In this document: piece by piece, positions 55,035 through 63,509 of the stretch
Position numbering within the stretch: position 1 is the stretch's first letter
Layout of the letters: each line of letters begins with the position of its first letter
NCBI RefSeq assembly: GCF_003062295.1
Contig: NZ_PYCN01000008.1
Coordinates: forward strand, 1 to 64,000
Reading direction: 5' to 3'
DNA length: 64,000 bases
DNA from: Bradyrhizobium algeriense
GTDB lineage: Bacteria; Pseudomonadota; Alphaproteobacteria; Rhizobiales; Xanthobacteraceae
The notes under the pieces: model-generated
Told to the model about the DNA's origin: nothing
The model's database searches: none
The model's input: the letters and a program-made list of their open reading frames with translations, nothing else
Made by a program: the position numbers and the translations under genes

Positions 55035-55877
55035 ATGACGATCAATCGACGTACATTCCTGGCCGCGGCATCTGGCTTCGTGCTCTCGCCGGCGCTCGCG
55101 GAGGAGGCGCCGCTGGTGCTTGCAGCGTATGAGCGCGAAACCGGTGGACGGATCGGCCTTTACGCCGAAAATCTCGCAAGCGGCGCGAAGATCGTCTGGC
55201 GCGCCGAGGAGCGTTTCGTCAAGGCCTCGCTGGCCGCCTTCGTGCTGGCACGGGTCGACCGCGGCGAGGACCGTGTTGAGGACATGGTCGCCTATGGCGC
55301 GGCCGATCTTCTCGACTATGCGCCGGTTGCCAAAGCGAACCTTGCCGCGGGCGCCATGTCGGTCTCGGACATGTGCAAGGCCATCGTCGAGCTCAGCGAC
55401 AATACCTGCGCCAATCTGTTGCTGGCGCGGTCCGGCGGCCCGGCCGCGCTGACCGCGTTCTGGCGCGCGACGGGCGATACGGTCTCGCGGCTGGATCACT
55501 CCGAGCCGGAGCTGAACCGCTCGCCGCCCGGCGATCCCCACGACACCACCACGCCCGCCGCGATGGCCGGAAATCTGCGCCGCTTTTTGCTTGGCGATGT
55601 GCTGTCTATGGGCTCACGTGAACATCTCACGGAATGGCTTGTGGGCTGCAAGACCGGCAACAATCGCTTGCGTGGCGGCCTGCCCAAGGAATGGAAGATC
55701 GGCGACAAGACCGGCAACAACGGCAAGGACGCCTCCGGCGACATTGCGATCGCCTGGCCCGCGGCCGGCGGCCCGGTGCTGGTTTGCGCCTATACGCAGG
55801 GCGGTTCGCCGACCCCGCGGCAATTCGAATCCGTCTTCGCCGAAATCGGACGGATGGCAGGCCGGCAATTGGGCTAG
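55035..55877 (+). CDS. Class A beta-lactamase homologue lacking the catalytic serine
   Basis: 280 residues. Tat signal NRRTFLAAASGFVLS. Most class A motifs are intact: SDN (Ser121-Asp122-Asn123), E-P-E-L-N (Glu157, the Glu166 equivalent) and KTG (225-227). The N-terminal motif is broken: instead of the family's F-x-x-C-S-T-F-K, the protein reads ERFVKASLAAF (Val62-Lys63), so the catalytic Ser70 and four neighbours are missing. A clean 15-base in-frame deletion explains this. The rest keeps its frame and length. It should be inactive as a beta-lactamase, yet the gene is not otherwise decayed. ATG 55035 matches the Tat signal. Confidence 0.9.
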   Translation: MTINRRTFLAAASGFVLSPALAEEAPLVLAAYERETGGRIGLYAENLASGAKIVWRAEERFVKASLAAFVLARVDRGEDRVEDMVAYGAADLLDYAPVAKANLAAGAMSVSDMCKAIVELSDNTCANLLLARSGGPAALTAFWRATGDTVSRLDHSEPELNRSPPGDPHDTTTPAAMAGNLRRFLLGDVLSMGSREHLTEWLVGCKTGNNRLRGGLPKEWKIGDKTGNNGKDASGDIAIAWPAAGGPVLVCAYTQGGSPTPRQFESVFAEIGRMAGRQLG

Positions 55878-56077
55878 TGCCCACACACCTGCCCGCCGTG
55901 GCATCTCGCCTGCGCAACCCGTGGGCGAGGGAGTTCGGGACTCGACGAATAGCGAGTGCTAATGTCGGCAGGCGAGAGGCCGAGGCGGCGCCATGTCCTT
56001 CGCCGTCATCGAACAAAAAATAGCCTCGGGAGAGGAGCGCGGGATACCCGGGCTTCTTGCGCAACAGGGAGGCTTCC

Positions 56078-57325
56078 ATGAATCGAAAGGCTGCGGGAAT
56101 TGTCTTCATGATGGGCGTTGGAATTGCTGCGTTGGCCGGCACCGCGAGTGCACAAAATTCACCAGCAAGTGTCGCTCTCGACACAAGCCTGCGCGGCGCG
56201 GTCGAGCGCAAGGACGTCCCGGGCGTGGTCGCGCTGGTCACTGATCGCGAACGGGTGCTTTATCAGGGCGCATTCGGCGTAGCCGATGTCGTGACCGGGC
56301 GGCCGCTCACGGCCGACGCGCTATTTCGTATCGCCTCGATGACTAAGCCGGTCACTTCGGTGGCATTGATGCAACTCGTCGAGCAGGGCCGCCTCGGTCT
56401 CGATGACCCGGCCGAGAAATACCTGCCTGAGCTTGCGGGACTGAAAGTCTTTGAATCGTTCGACGCCACTACCGGAGCCTACGTGCTCCGCCCGGCGTCA
56501 AGACCGGCGACCGTCAAACACTTCCTGACGCACACGTCCGGATTGGCTTATCCGTTCACCAGCCCGATCTGGCGCGATTTCAAGCCGCGCGACGGCGAAA
56601 AATATCCGTTCGGCGGACCGCTGCTGTTCGATCCGGGCGAGCGCTGGCACTACAGCACCAGCACTGATGTCGTCGGCAGACTGGTCGAGGTGGTGTCCGG
56701 CCAGAAGCTCGAGGATTATTTCCGCCAGCACATCTTTGCCCTGCTCAAGATGGATGACACGTCCTACAACGTGCCGGAGGCAAAGGGGGCACGCCTCGTT
56801 GCTCAACAGCAGCGCGCCGGCCAGCGCATGGACGGCGCTATAGAATTGCAAAAGCCGCAGCTCGGGCTCACCATCGCGGCGCCGATCGGTGGCGGCGGCC
56901 TCGCATCGACCGCTGATGACTACGGGCGCTTCGTGCGGATGCTGCTCAACGGCGGCGCGCTTGACGGGGCGCGTGTGCTCAAGGCCGAGACGGTGGCGCT
57001 GATGGGCCAGAACCACATCGGCGCGGTCTCGGTCCCCGCACTCAAAAGCGCGCTGCCGCGGAGCGCCGATTTCACCTTCATCGCTGACGGTCGAGACAAG
57101 TGGGGGCTGGGCTTCCTCATCACGGCCGATCAGGCAGCCGGCAAGCGCGCTCCCGGCAGCCTGAGCTGGGGCGGCATCAACAATACGTTCTTCTGGATCG
57201 ATCCCGCGCGCGGCATCGCCGGCGTGATCATGATGCAGTACCTGCCATTCGCCGACGCCAAGGCGCTGGCCACCTACGACGCGTTCGAGCGCGGCGCCTA
57301 TCAGCTTGTCACCGCTGGGCGGTAG
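56078..57325 (+). CDS. Serine hydrolase, class C beta-lactamase fold, fourth copy
   Basis: 415 residues. Signal peptide (ending GTASAQN), SxxK in IASMTKPVTS, Tyr-loop WHYSTSTDVVGRL, and GLGFLITAD near the C-terminus. ATG 56078 has GGGAGG 6 bases upstream; the frame opens at 56057. Secreted esterase or peptidase of the beta-lactamase family. The substrate is unknown. Confidence 0.88.
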   Translation: MNRKAAGIVFMMGVGIAALAGTASAQNSPASVALDTSLRGAVERKDVPGVVALVTDRERVLYQGAFGVADVVTGRPLTADALFRIASMTKPVTSVALMQLVEQGRLGLDDPAEKYLPELAGLKVFESFDATTGAYVLRPASRPATVKHFLTHTSGLAYPFTSPIWRDFKPRDGEKYPFGGPLLFDPGERWHYSTSTDVVGRLVEVVSGQKLEDYFRQHIFALLKMDDTSYNVPEAKGARLVAQQQRAGQRMDGAIELQKPQLGLTIAAPIGGGGLASTADDYGRFVRMLLNGGALDGARVLKAETVALMGQNHIGAVSVPALKSALPRSADFTFIADGRDKWGLGFLITADQAAGKRAPGSLSWGGINNTFFWIDPARGIAGVIMMQYLPFADAKALATYDAFERGAYQLVTAGR

Positions 57326-57501
57326 AAAGCTTGCAATGCCGGGTCGGCTTTATGCCGACCAGGCCGGCAATTGGGCTAGGCGTGCCCGCATGTCGATCGC
57401 TTGGCCGGCCCTAACCACAGGGCTTGCGACATCATTGACCGCACATCGGCGTTTCGTCCCGGTATAATCCCTGCACAATAAACCTAGGGGAGGAGACGTA
57501 G

Positions 57502-57969
57502 ATGAGGACAATACTGGTCGCTGCCGCACTTGCCGCCCTTACCGTCGGCGCATCTGCTCAGGACAAGCGCCCCGATTACGGCACCGCAGTCAATGCCGCG
57601 GGCGCGAAGAAGATCGCAGCCGGCGTCGTCGCCGAATGCCAGAAGAACGGATGGAATGTGGCGGTCGCTGTGGTCGATAATCACGGATTCCTGGTGTATT
57701 TCGAACGCATGGACAACACGCAGACGGGCAGCATGGACATCGCCATCGGTAAGGCGAGGTCCGCGGCGACCTATCGGCGCCCGACACGCGTTTTCATGGA
57801 GGCGATCAACAAAGGCGCGCCGGCCACGGCCACGCTTCCCGGTGTCTTCGCCTCGCCGGGCGGATTGCCGATCATGGTCGACGGCAAAGTCACTGGCGGC
57901 GTGGGAGTGAGCGGCGTCACCGGCGACCAGGACGAGCAATGCGCCAAGGCCGGCCTCGGGACTACCTAG
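57502..57969 (+). CDS. GlcG/HbpS-family haem-binding-like protein
   Basis: 155 residues. Signal peptide ending TVGASAQ, then AGAKKIAAGVVAECQKNGWNVAVAVVDNHGFLVYFERMD and GKARSAATYRRPT, the GlcG/HbpS (DUF336) fold; family members bind haem or cobalamin or act as sensors. GGGGAGGAG RBS before ATG 57502. Exported. The stop overlaps the end of the pseudogene remnant on the other strand. Confidence 0.88.
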   Translation: MRTILVAAALAALTVGASAQDKRPDYGTAVNAAGAKKIAAGVVAECQKNGWNVAVAVVDNHGFLVYFERMDNTQTGSMDIAIGKARSAATYRRPTRVFMEAINKGAPATATLPGVFASPGGLPIMVDGKVTGGVGVSGVTGDQDEQCAKAGLGTT

Positions 57970-58245
57970 GAAATTGCATCCTGCTTCAGGCGTCGGCACG
58001 GTTCTGCTGTAGCCGAGCCGCGCCTTCGTCCGCGCATCACGATTTTGAGCGCATCGTCGGGCAGCGGCCGCTGCAGCGCCTCGGCCTCATTCCACGGGCA
58101 CGCATCCAAACATTTCGCTCCTCATATCGGTCACCAGTACGACTGGCATCGCTTTGGGATGGGTCGGTCCGACGACGGAGTTCGGAGACGTGGTAAGAAG
58201 CCGTAGACGTTGTGCGGGCCGCTGGACCAAGCGAATCTTAGAACA
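57966..58245 (-). pseudogene. Decayed SOS-response-associated peptidase (SRAP/YedK-like) 3' part
   Basis: In the three minus-strand frames, pieces of one protein line up end to end: NVYGFL, then TTSPNSVVGPTHPKAMPVVL, then NVWMRA, then PWNEAEALQRPLPDDALKIVMRG, then a stop overlapping the GlcG stop. The order matches the SRAP C-terminus as I recall it (LTTEPN, HPKAMPVIL, then ALQRPLPD). At least three single-base frameshifts separate them. The 5' half of the gene (catalytic Cys2) is not present. Confidence 0.6.
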
Positions 58246-58337
58246 AGCAGGATTAGGCGGGGCCGTCAGCCTCCGTGGGAACCAAGCCGCCTAGGGCAGC
58301 TCGCTGCGATCGTAGGGGACTCCGCTGCCAACATTTT

Positions 58338-61300
58338 TCACGTGAGCAGTTCGTGGGGCGAATGTGCTATGGAATGGTGCTGACCGTTATTGTCGTGACT
58401 GGTCGCGTGTTCCTCCATAGCGGCTGAGCCCATCTCAAGGATTGCCGCCAGCTTGGCGCCGTGAAGAACGGGCGTATCGTTAAGCTCTTCTAGCTCAACG
58501 GGCGCGGTGGGGGTGGAAGGGGGAGCCTGATCTTTGAAGTGGAATGTCGATTCGTGGCCAGCGCCGCTGGTCCCGAACGCGGGTTCGGCCGGCTGGGGGG
58601 TGGCCGTTGATGCCTTTGCAGAGGCCGAATGTGAAGGGTGCGGCGGGTTGCCATGGCCGCTGCCACTATTACCCGATGCGACGTCAGGTTCGACCGGCTC
58701 GGCCGCTTCCATAATGCTTGCGGATATCGGGTGTGAAGAGTGCGAATTGTTGTGGCCGACGCCGTTGCCCGATGTGACGCCTGGTTCGTTTAGTTCGCCG
58801 GCCGCCGATGCCTTTGCAGAGGCCGAGTGTGAATGGTGCGGCGGGTTGCCATGGCCGCCACTATTACCCGGTGCGACGTCAGGTTCGACCGGCTCGGCCG
58901 CGTCCATAGTGCTTGCGGATATCGGGTGTGAAGAGTGCGCGTTGTTGTGGCCGACGCCGTTGCCCGATGTGACGCCCGGCTCGGTTAGTTCGCCGGCCGC
59001 CGATGCCTTTGCAGAGGCCGAGTGTGACGGGTGCGGCGGGTTGCCATGGCCGCCGCCACTATTACCCGGTGCGACGTCAGGTTCGACCGGCTCGGCCGCG
59101 TCCATAGTGCTTGCGGATGCCGGGTGTGAAGAGTGCGCGTTGTTGTGGCCGACGCCGTTGCCCGATGTGACGCCCGGCTCGGTTAGTTCGCCGGCCGCCA
59201 GTGCCTTTGCAGAGGCCGAGTGTGAAGGGTGCGGCGGGTTGCCATGGCCGCCACCACTATTACCCGGTGCGACGTCAGGTTCGACCGGCTCGGCCGCGTC
59301 CATAGTGCTTGCGGATATCGGGTGTGAAGAGTGCGCGTTGTTGTGGCCGACGCCGTTGCCCGATGTGACGCCTGGTTCGTTTAGTTCGCCGGCCGCCGAT
59401 GCCTTTGCAGAGGCCGAGTGTGACGGGTGCGGCGGGTTGCCATGGCCGCCACCACTATTACCCGGTGCGACGTCAGGTTCGACCGGTTCGGCCGCTTCCA
59501 TAGTGCTTGCGGATATCGGGTGTGAAGAGTGCGAATTGTTGTGGCCGACGCCGTTGCCCGATGTGACGCCTGGTTCGTTTAGTTCGCCGGCCGCCAGTGC
59601 CTTTGCAGAGGCCGAGTGTGAATGGTGCGGCGGGTTGCCATGGCCGCCACTATTACCCGGTGCGACGTCAGGTTCGACCGGCTCGGCCGCGTCCATAGTG
59701 CTTGCGGATATCGGGTGTGAAGAGTGCGCGTTGTTGTGGCCGACGCCGTTGCCCGATGTGACGCCTGGTTCGGTTAGTTCGCCGGCCGCCAGTGCCTTTT
59801 CAGAGGCCGAGTGTGAATGGTGCGGCGAGTTGCCATGGCCGCCACTATTACCCGGTGCGACGCCAGGTTCGACCGGCTCGGCCGCTTCCACAGTGCTTGC
59901 GGATGCCGGGTGTGAAGAGTGCGCGTTGTTGTGGCCGACGCCGTTGCCCGATGTGACACCTGGTTCGGTTAGTTCGCCGGCCGCCAGTGCCTTTGCAGAG
60001 GCCGGGTGTGAAGAGTGCGCGTTGTTGTGGCCGACGCCGTTGCCCGATGTGACGCCCGGCTCGGTTAGTTCGCCGGCCGCCAATGTCTTTGCAGAGGCCG
60101 GGTGCGAAGGGGGCGGCGAGTTGCCATGGCCGCCACTATTGCCCGGTGCGACGCCAGGTTCGACCGGGCCGGCGACTGCGACCGGGGCGGCGCTTTGTAT
60201 CCCAAGCTCGAGAATTTCAAACCCGGCGGTCGCGGGCGCCTTGCCATTCCCGGTTGCCATAGCCCCCGTGTTCGCGTGAACCGGCTCGTTCTTGAAAGTG
60301 AAGTTTTCCTCGGTCAGGACCGTCGCTTGGCTAGGAGCAAGCTCGATTATTGATACGTGCACCGGCACAGTAACCGCACGATCGTCGCTCTCCTCGGTTG
60401 CATAGGTTGGATCGTCGCCAAAATTGGTGATCCTGCTCGAAACGTTGGAACCGACCCGATCTCGCCCGAAATGGAACCTCAAGCCGTCGTCGGCAGGCAT
60501 GGTCCAGATACCAGCCGTTACGAGCGCGCTCTCGCTCGCATCCGCTTCAATGGTAGCCAGGGCGGTATCCGCCGTGACAACGGTCCCATCGCTCGCAGCC
60601 GCCGCCAGCAGCGCAGGATCGATTCCTTCCAAAGCCGCCGCGACAGCCGCCGCTTCCTGCTCGTAGACGAAATCCAGCTCGGCAACGGACACAACTCCCT
60701 GCAAATGGATTTCGAGCAGGGCCGGATCGCCGATATCAAGGCTGCGATCCGTCGGATTCACATAGACGATCGTTTCATTGCTCGCAGGGTTGTAGATCCA
60801 GGCGAGGGTATGCGGCGGCACGGACTTGCTTGCTGACGTCAGGTGCAGGAACGCCAGCGCGCCGAAAGCCGCCAGGTTGATCTTGTCCTCCCCCGATGTG
60901 AAATCGATGATGGTGTCGAACCGGGTAGAGTTGGAATCGATCGCTGAAAGATAGACAAAGATGTCATCGTCCTTGCTGCCCGTCAGCCGGTCACCGTCAT
61001 CTCCGCCGATGATGGTATCGTTGCCGTTGATGGTGTCGCTGCCGGATCCTCCATAGATCGTGTCGTCTCCATCGGTACCCCTAATCGTATCGTTCCCCGA
61101 GCCTCCGTAGATAACATCCACTAAGCCGGTGCCATTGAGGGTCTCGTCATCGGCGACGCCATGGATTATTTGGCCCGCGTTACCTTCTCCTGTGACGCTG
61201 TCCTGTCCAAACGCGAGCGGCAGACTGGAATCGTGGACAACTGGTCCCGAAGCCAGGTTGTCGACATCGTTGGGGTCTACATGGCCGGCGCCATGAATGG

Positions 61301-62561
61301 TGATCGTCGCCACTTGTGTGGTGCCATCCATGGTGGCGACCGTGGATGTGTCGACCAGCGTTTCGCCCGGGTCGAGCACCTGCACTGCGGCATGGGAGTT
61401 GTTGAGCGTGTAGATCCCCACGCCGGCGGCCGTCATGCTGAAGGCGCCATGGCCTCCACGACTCTTTATCGAATTCGAGGCAAACTCCAGCGGCGGGAAC
61501 TGCTGCTGCGCCGTGGGGCTGCCGGTCTGGTTAATCGCTTGCAGCAGCGGCGAAATGAAAAGACAGGGCGTGCCGGATCCTATCGGGCCGTAACCTCTCC
61601 CGAAGTTGGAGAGGGCGGCTTGCTCAGCCGCGTGCAGCTCTTCCATTCTCGCTGCCGAGTGCGTGACTTGGTTCACCTTAATCGGGGAGTCTCTCTGGGT
61701 GAGCGCGACCGTCTCGCCGGGATCTGCAACGATGACGTGCCGGAGGATCGCTTTCTTCCAGAGCTCAAATACGGAGTGCTCAAGATCCTTGTCGGCGGTG
61801 CTGTCCTCATCCAGGAAGGCGTTCGCGTCCGACGCCTTGAGGTCGCTCGAAATTGCGAACGCCAAGGCGGCAAGCGAGAGCGTGCCGAAGCCGGTGGATC
61901 GTTGTAACAACGCGATCGTGGCGAGCACGGTCCTATTACTGACCTCAAGTTTCTGAAATACGTTGTAGAGGTGTACTTTGACTGTGCCTGGGGAAACGTT
62001 CAGCTGGCGCGCAATCTCCTTGTTCGACAAACCTTCGGCCACCAGTCGTATGATTTCGCGCTCGCGGGGCGTGAGCACCCTCAGCATTTTTTCGATTTTG
62101 GCGCCGTCTACTTCCTTCCCGTTTGGCGCGAGGTCTGGGGACGGTTTCGGTCGCGCACTGGTGCGCTCCGTCATCAGCCTCAGGGAACGCAGAATGGTGT
62201 CGGGGTTTGCGTAGCTCGAAATTGCACTGCAAGCGCCGGCCGCGATTGCCGCGGTGAGATCGTCGTCTCCGGGTTCGGCAAAGAACACCAGCCGAGTGGG
62301 AAGATTCTCGGCTTTCGCAATGGCGAGGATCTCGGATACCGTCAGGTCAGGCAACGTGTTAGCAACGAGCGCAACGTCGGGTGCCAAATTCCGAATTGCA
62401 TCGAGGCAGCTTGTTCCGCGGCTACACGACGCAACAATCTCGAAGTCGTCCTGTGCCGCGAATACCGACATCAATCCCTGCAGAACGATTGGTTGTCGAT
62501 CTGCGATCACCAGCCGGATGCAGCGTGTGAATGTTTCTTGGTCCAGGGACACATCTAACAT
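58338..62561 (-). CDS. Pseudo-receiver/LuxR transcription factor fused to VCBS, RTX and His/Gly-rich tandem repeats (1407 aa)
   Basis: One continuous frame from ATG 62561. Residues 15-135 form a response-regulator receiver in which the phosphoacceptor Asp is Ala (DVALVANTLPD) and the conserved Lys is lost. Residues 162-225 are a LuxR/NarL HTH (LTPREREIIRLVAEGLSNKE). Residues 365-424 are a VCBS repeat (DGTTQVATITIHG). Residues 467-568 are RTX nonapeptides (GGSGNDTIRGTDGDDTIYGG) followed by a serralysin-like DFTSGEDKI. Residues 795-1318 are 16 imperfect His/Gly-rich repeats, and the C-terminus ends HSPHELLT. No secretion genes are nearby. DNA-binding and extracellular-adhesin modules in one chain have no obvious explanation. 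Confidence 0.85.
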   Translation of the reverse strand: MLDVSLDQETFTRCIRLVIADRQPIVLQGLMSVFAAQDDFEIVASCSRGTSCLDAIRNLAPDVALVANTLPDLTVSEILAIAKAENLPTRLVFFAEPGDDDLTAAIAAGACSAISSYANPDTILRSLRLMTERTSARPKPSPDLAPNGKEVDGAKIEKMLRVLTPREREIIRLVAEGLSNKEIARQLNVSPGTVKVHLYNVFQKLEVSNRTVLATIALLQRSTGFGTLSLAALAFAISSDLKASDANAFLDEDSTADKDLEHSVFELWKKAILRHVIVADPGETVALTQRDSPIKVNQVTHSAARMEELHAAEQAALSNFGRGYGPIGSGTPCLFISPLLQAINQTGSPTAQQQFPPLEFASNSIKSRGGHGAFSMTAAGVGIYTLNNSHAAVQVLDPGETLVDTSTVATMDGTTQVATITIHGAGHVDPNDVDNLASGPVVHDSSLPLAFGQDSVTGEGNAGQIIHGVADDETLNGTGLVDVIYGGSGNDTIRGTDGDDTIYGGSGSDTINGNDTIIGGDDGDRLTGSKDDDIFVYLSAIDSNSTRFDTIIDFTSGEDKINLAAFGALAFLHLTSASKSVPPHTLAWIYNPASNETIVYVNPTDRSLDIGDPALLEIHLQGVVSVAELDFVYEQEAAAVAAALEGIDPALLAAAASDGTVVTADTALATIEADASESALVTAGIWTMPADDGLRFHFGRDRVGSNVSSRITNFGDDPTYATEESDDRAVTVPVHVSIIELAPSQATVLTEENFTFKNEPVHANTGAMATGNGKAPATAGFEILELGIQSAAPVAVAGPVEPGVAPGNSGGHGNSPPPSHPASAKTLAAGELTEPGVTSGNGVGHNNAHSSHPASAKALAAGELTEPGVTSGNGVGHNNAHSSHPASASTVEAAEPVEPGVAPGNSGGHGNSPHHSHSASEKALAAGELTEPGVTSGNGVGHNNAHSSHPISASTMDAAEPVEPDVAPGNSGGHGNPPHHSHSASAKALAAGELNEPGVTSGNGVGHNNSHSSHPISASTMEAAEPVEPDVAPGNSGGGHGNPPHPSHSASAKASAAGELNEPGVTSGNGVGHNNAHSSHPISASTMDAAEPVEPDVAPGNSGGGHGNPPHPSHSASAKALAAGELTEPGVTSGNGVGHNNAHSSHPASASTMDAAEPVEPDVAPGNSGGGHGNPPHPSHSASAKASAAGELTEPGVTSGNGVGHNNAHSSHPISASTMDAAEPVEPDVAPGNSGGHGNPPHHSHSASAKASAAGELNEPGVTSGNGVGHNNSHSSHPISASIMEAAEPVEPDVASGNSGSGHGNPPHPSHSASAKASTATPQPAEPAFGTSGAGHESTFHFKDQAPPSTPTAPVELEELNDTPVLHGAKLAAILEMGSAAMEEHATSHDNNGQHHSIAHSPHELLT
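58608..60175 (-). repeat. Intragenic array of 16 alternating ~100-bp repeats
   Basis: Two unit types alternate. Type A: LAAGELTEPGVTSGNGVGHN and NAHSSHPxSAS. Type B: DAAEPVEPDVAPGNSGGHGN and PPHHSHSASAK. From N to C the order is B, A, A, then B-A pairs to a final B: eight A and eight B. At DNA level the A+B pair (~200 bp) recurs almost identically, which makes it prone to copy-number change. Three B units carry an extra Gly (SGGGHGN). Confidence 0.9.
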
Positions 62562-62939
62562 AGGCTTGGCCTCGCCTGCCCAGCGCGGTGCCTTAATCCT
62601 CTTGCTACCCCAACGCCAAGTCTAAATTGTCTGGCGCCGGCAGCCCGGGCTACCCGCCGCAATCTCCGAACCGGAAAACTCATTCCGCAAAGGGAAGGCG
62701 AAAAAGCTGCCATCAGTTTGCGTCTTGGTGCGCCGCGAGATGCGTCCAATCCACTTAGAACTCTCAAATATTGTGCGTTCAGAATGAACCTTTTTTGTAT
62801 CTCACCGCAAGCCCGAGTTCTAACTTGATTGAACTAGACGCGAATATGACTGATTGTGCATGTCGCAGTTGCATCTGGCAAGCTTGGTCACAGTGCACCG
62901 GTATTGAACATTTCTCGCTTTGTCCGTATTCTTATGTTT
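62562..62939. other. Intergenic region upstream of the fusion gene
   Basis: 378 bases between the LuxR-fusion start (minus) and a small plus-strand gene. It has AT-rich patches (around 62765-62800) that could contain promoters for both. No RNA gene, terminator or known box recognised. Confidence 0.5.
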
Positions 62940-63092
62940 ATGGATCGCGAGCGGGAAGAATTGGCAGTCCATGAAAAGTTGGCGCGCTGTAAACAGCTTG
63001 CCAAACAGTACGTTGGTGAACCAACGGCAACTCACCTTCGGGAATTAGAGGCAGAGTTACTGGCTCAGCTTCACCGATTGGAGGAGGATTAA
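62940..63092 (+). CDS. Small conserved-type helical protein, 50 aa
   Basis: MDREREELAVHEKLARCKQL and a helix HLRELEAELLAQLHRLEED. This matches a small, highly charged, helical protein type that I recognise as recurrent in Bradyrhizobium genomes. Start is uncertain: ATG 62940 and 62934 are both in frame and neither has a clear RBS. A hairpin follows the stop. Function unknown. Confidence 0.6.
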   Translation: MDREREELAVHEKLARCKQLAKQYVGEPTATHLRELEAELLAQLHRLEED

Positions 63093-63116
63093 GGCCGCCC
63101 ACGTTTCGGCCTCTTC
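63091..63116 (+). terminator. Terminator-like hairpin after the 50-aa gene
   Basis: AGGCCG and CGGCCT flank CCCACGTTT and are followed by CTTCTT. It overlaps the stop codon of the preceding gene. Confidence 0.5.
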
Positions 63117-63509
63117 TTCACGGCGCCGCCCCGGACAGCTGTCAGTCGACATGGATAGCAGTAGGGCGGGTTTCCGACCAAGTTCATCAAGTTGGTCCGT
63201 GCTCACATAAGCAAGTGGCTATCATCGCTGGGCCTGCACCCTGCTACGGAACTGAGAGCTGTGGCCGGCCGAGAGACAAAGCCTAGACCCGACGGCGACC
63301 GTTCGTAGGCAGCTTATCGAAGCCCGCTCACGCTGGCCAGCCAAGCCGCGGCCTCCTGGTGGTGCTCAAACACCGGGGCTGGCAGACCTGCCTCCGGGCT
63401 GGGGTGTCTGGGAAGAAGGAGCGGAGGCGGCCGTAGTAGGCTGGCGTGAGAGTTCGTTCCTAAATTGTCCGCGTAGTTCTACCAAGACCCCAGGTCTCGG
63501 CAGATGTTC
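63117..63509. other. Gene-poor stretch with a possible gene remnant
   Basis: 393 bases without a supported gene. On the minus strand, bases 63314-63470 read as an open segment ending AGLPAPVFEHHQEAAAWLAS and a stop at 63314-63316, which has a protein-like look, but no start codon or family is clear. It may be a decayed gene. Confidence 0.3.

Noticed and set aside
58534..60279. A 581-residue open frame on the plus strand opposite the repeat array
   Set aside because: It mirrors the tandem repeats of the real gene. The repeat period is a multiple of three, so the antisense frame stays open by construction; the composition (Cys/Trp-rich) is not protein-like.
62771..62974. A 67-residue plus-strand frame upstream of the 50-aa gene
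   Set aside because: Weak composition and no RBS; the 50-residue frame that starts at 62940 is better supported.
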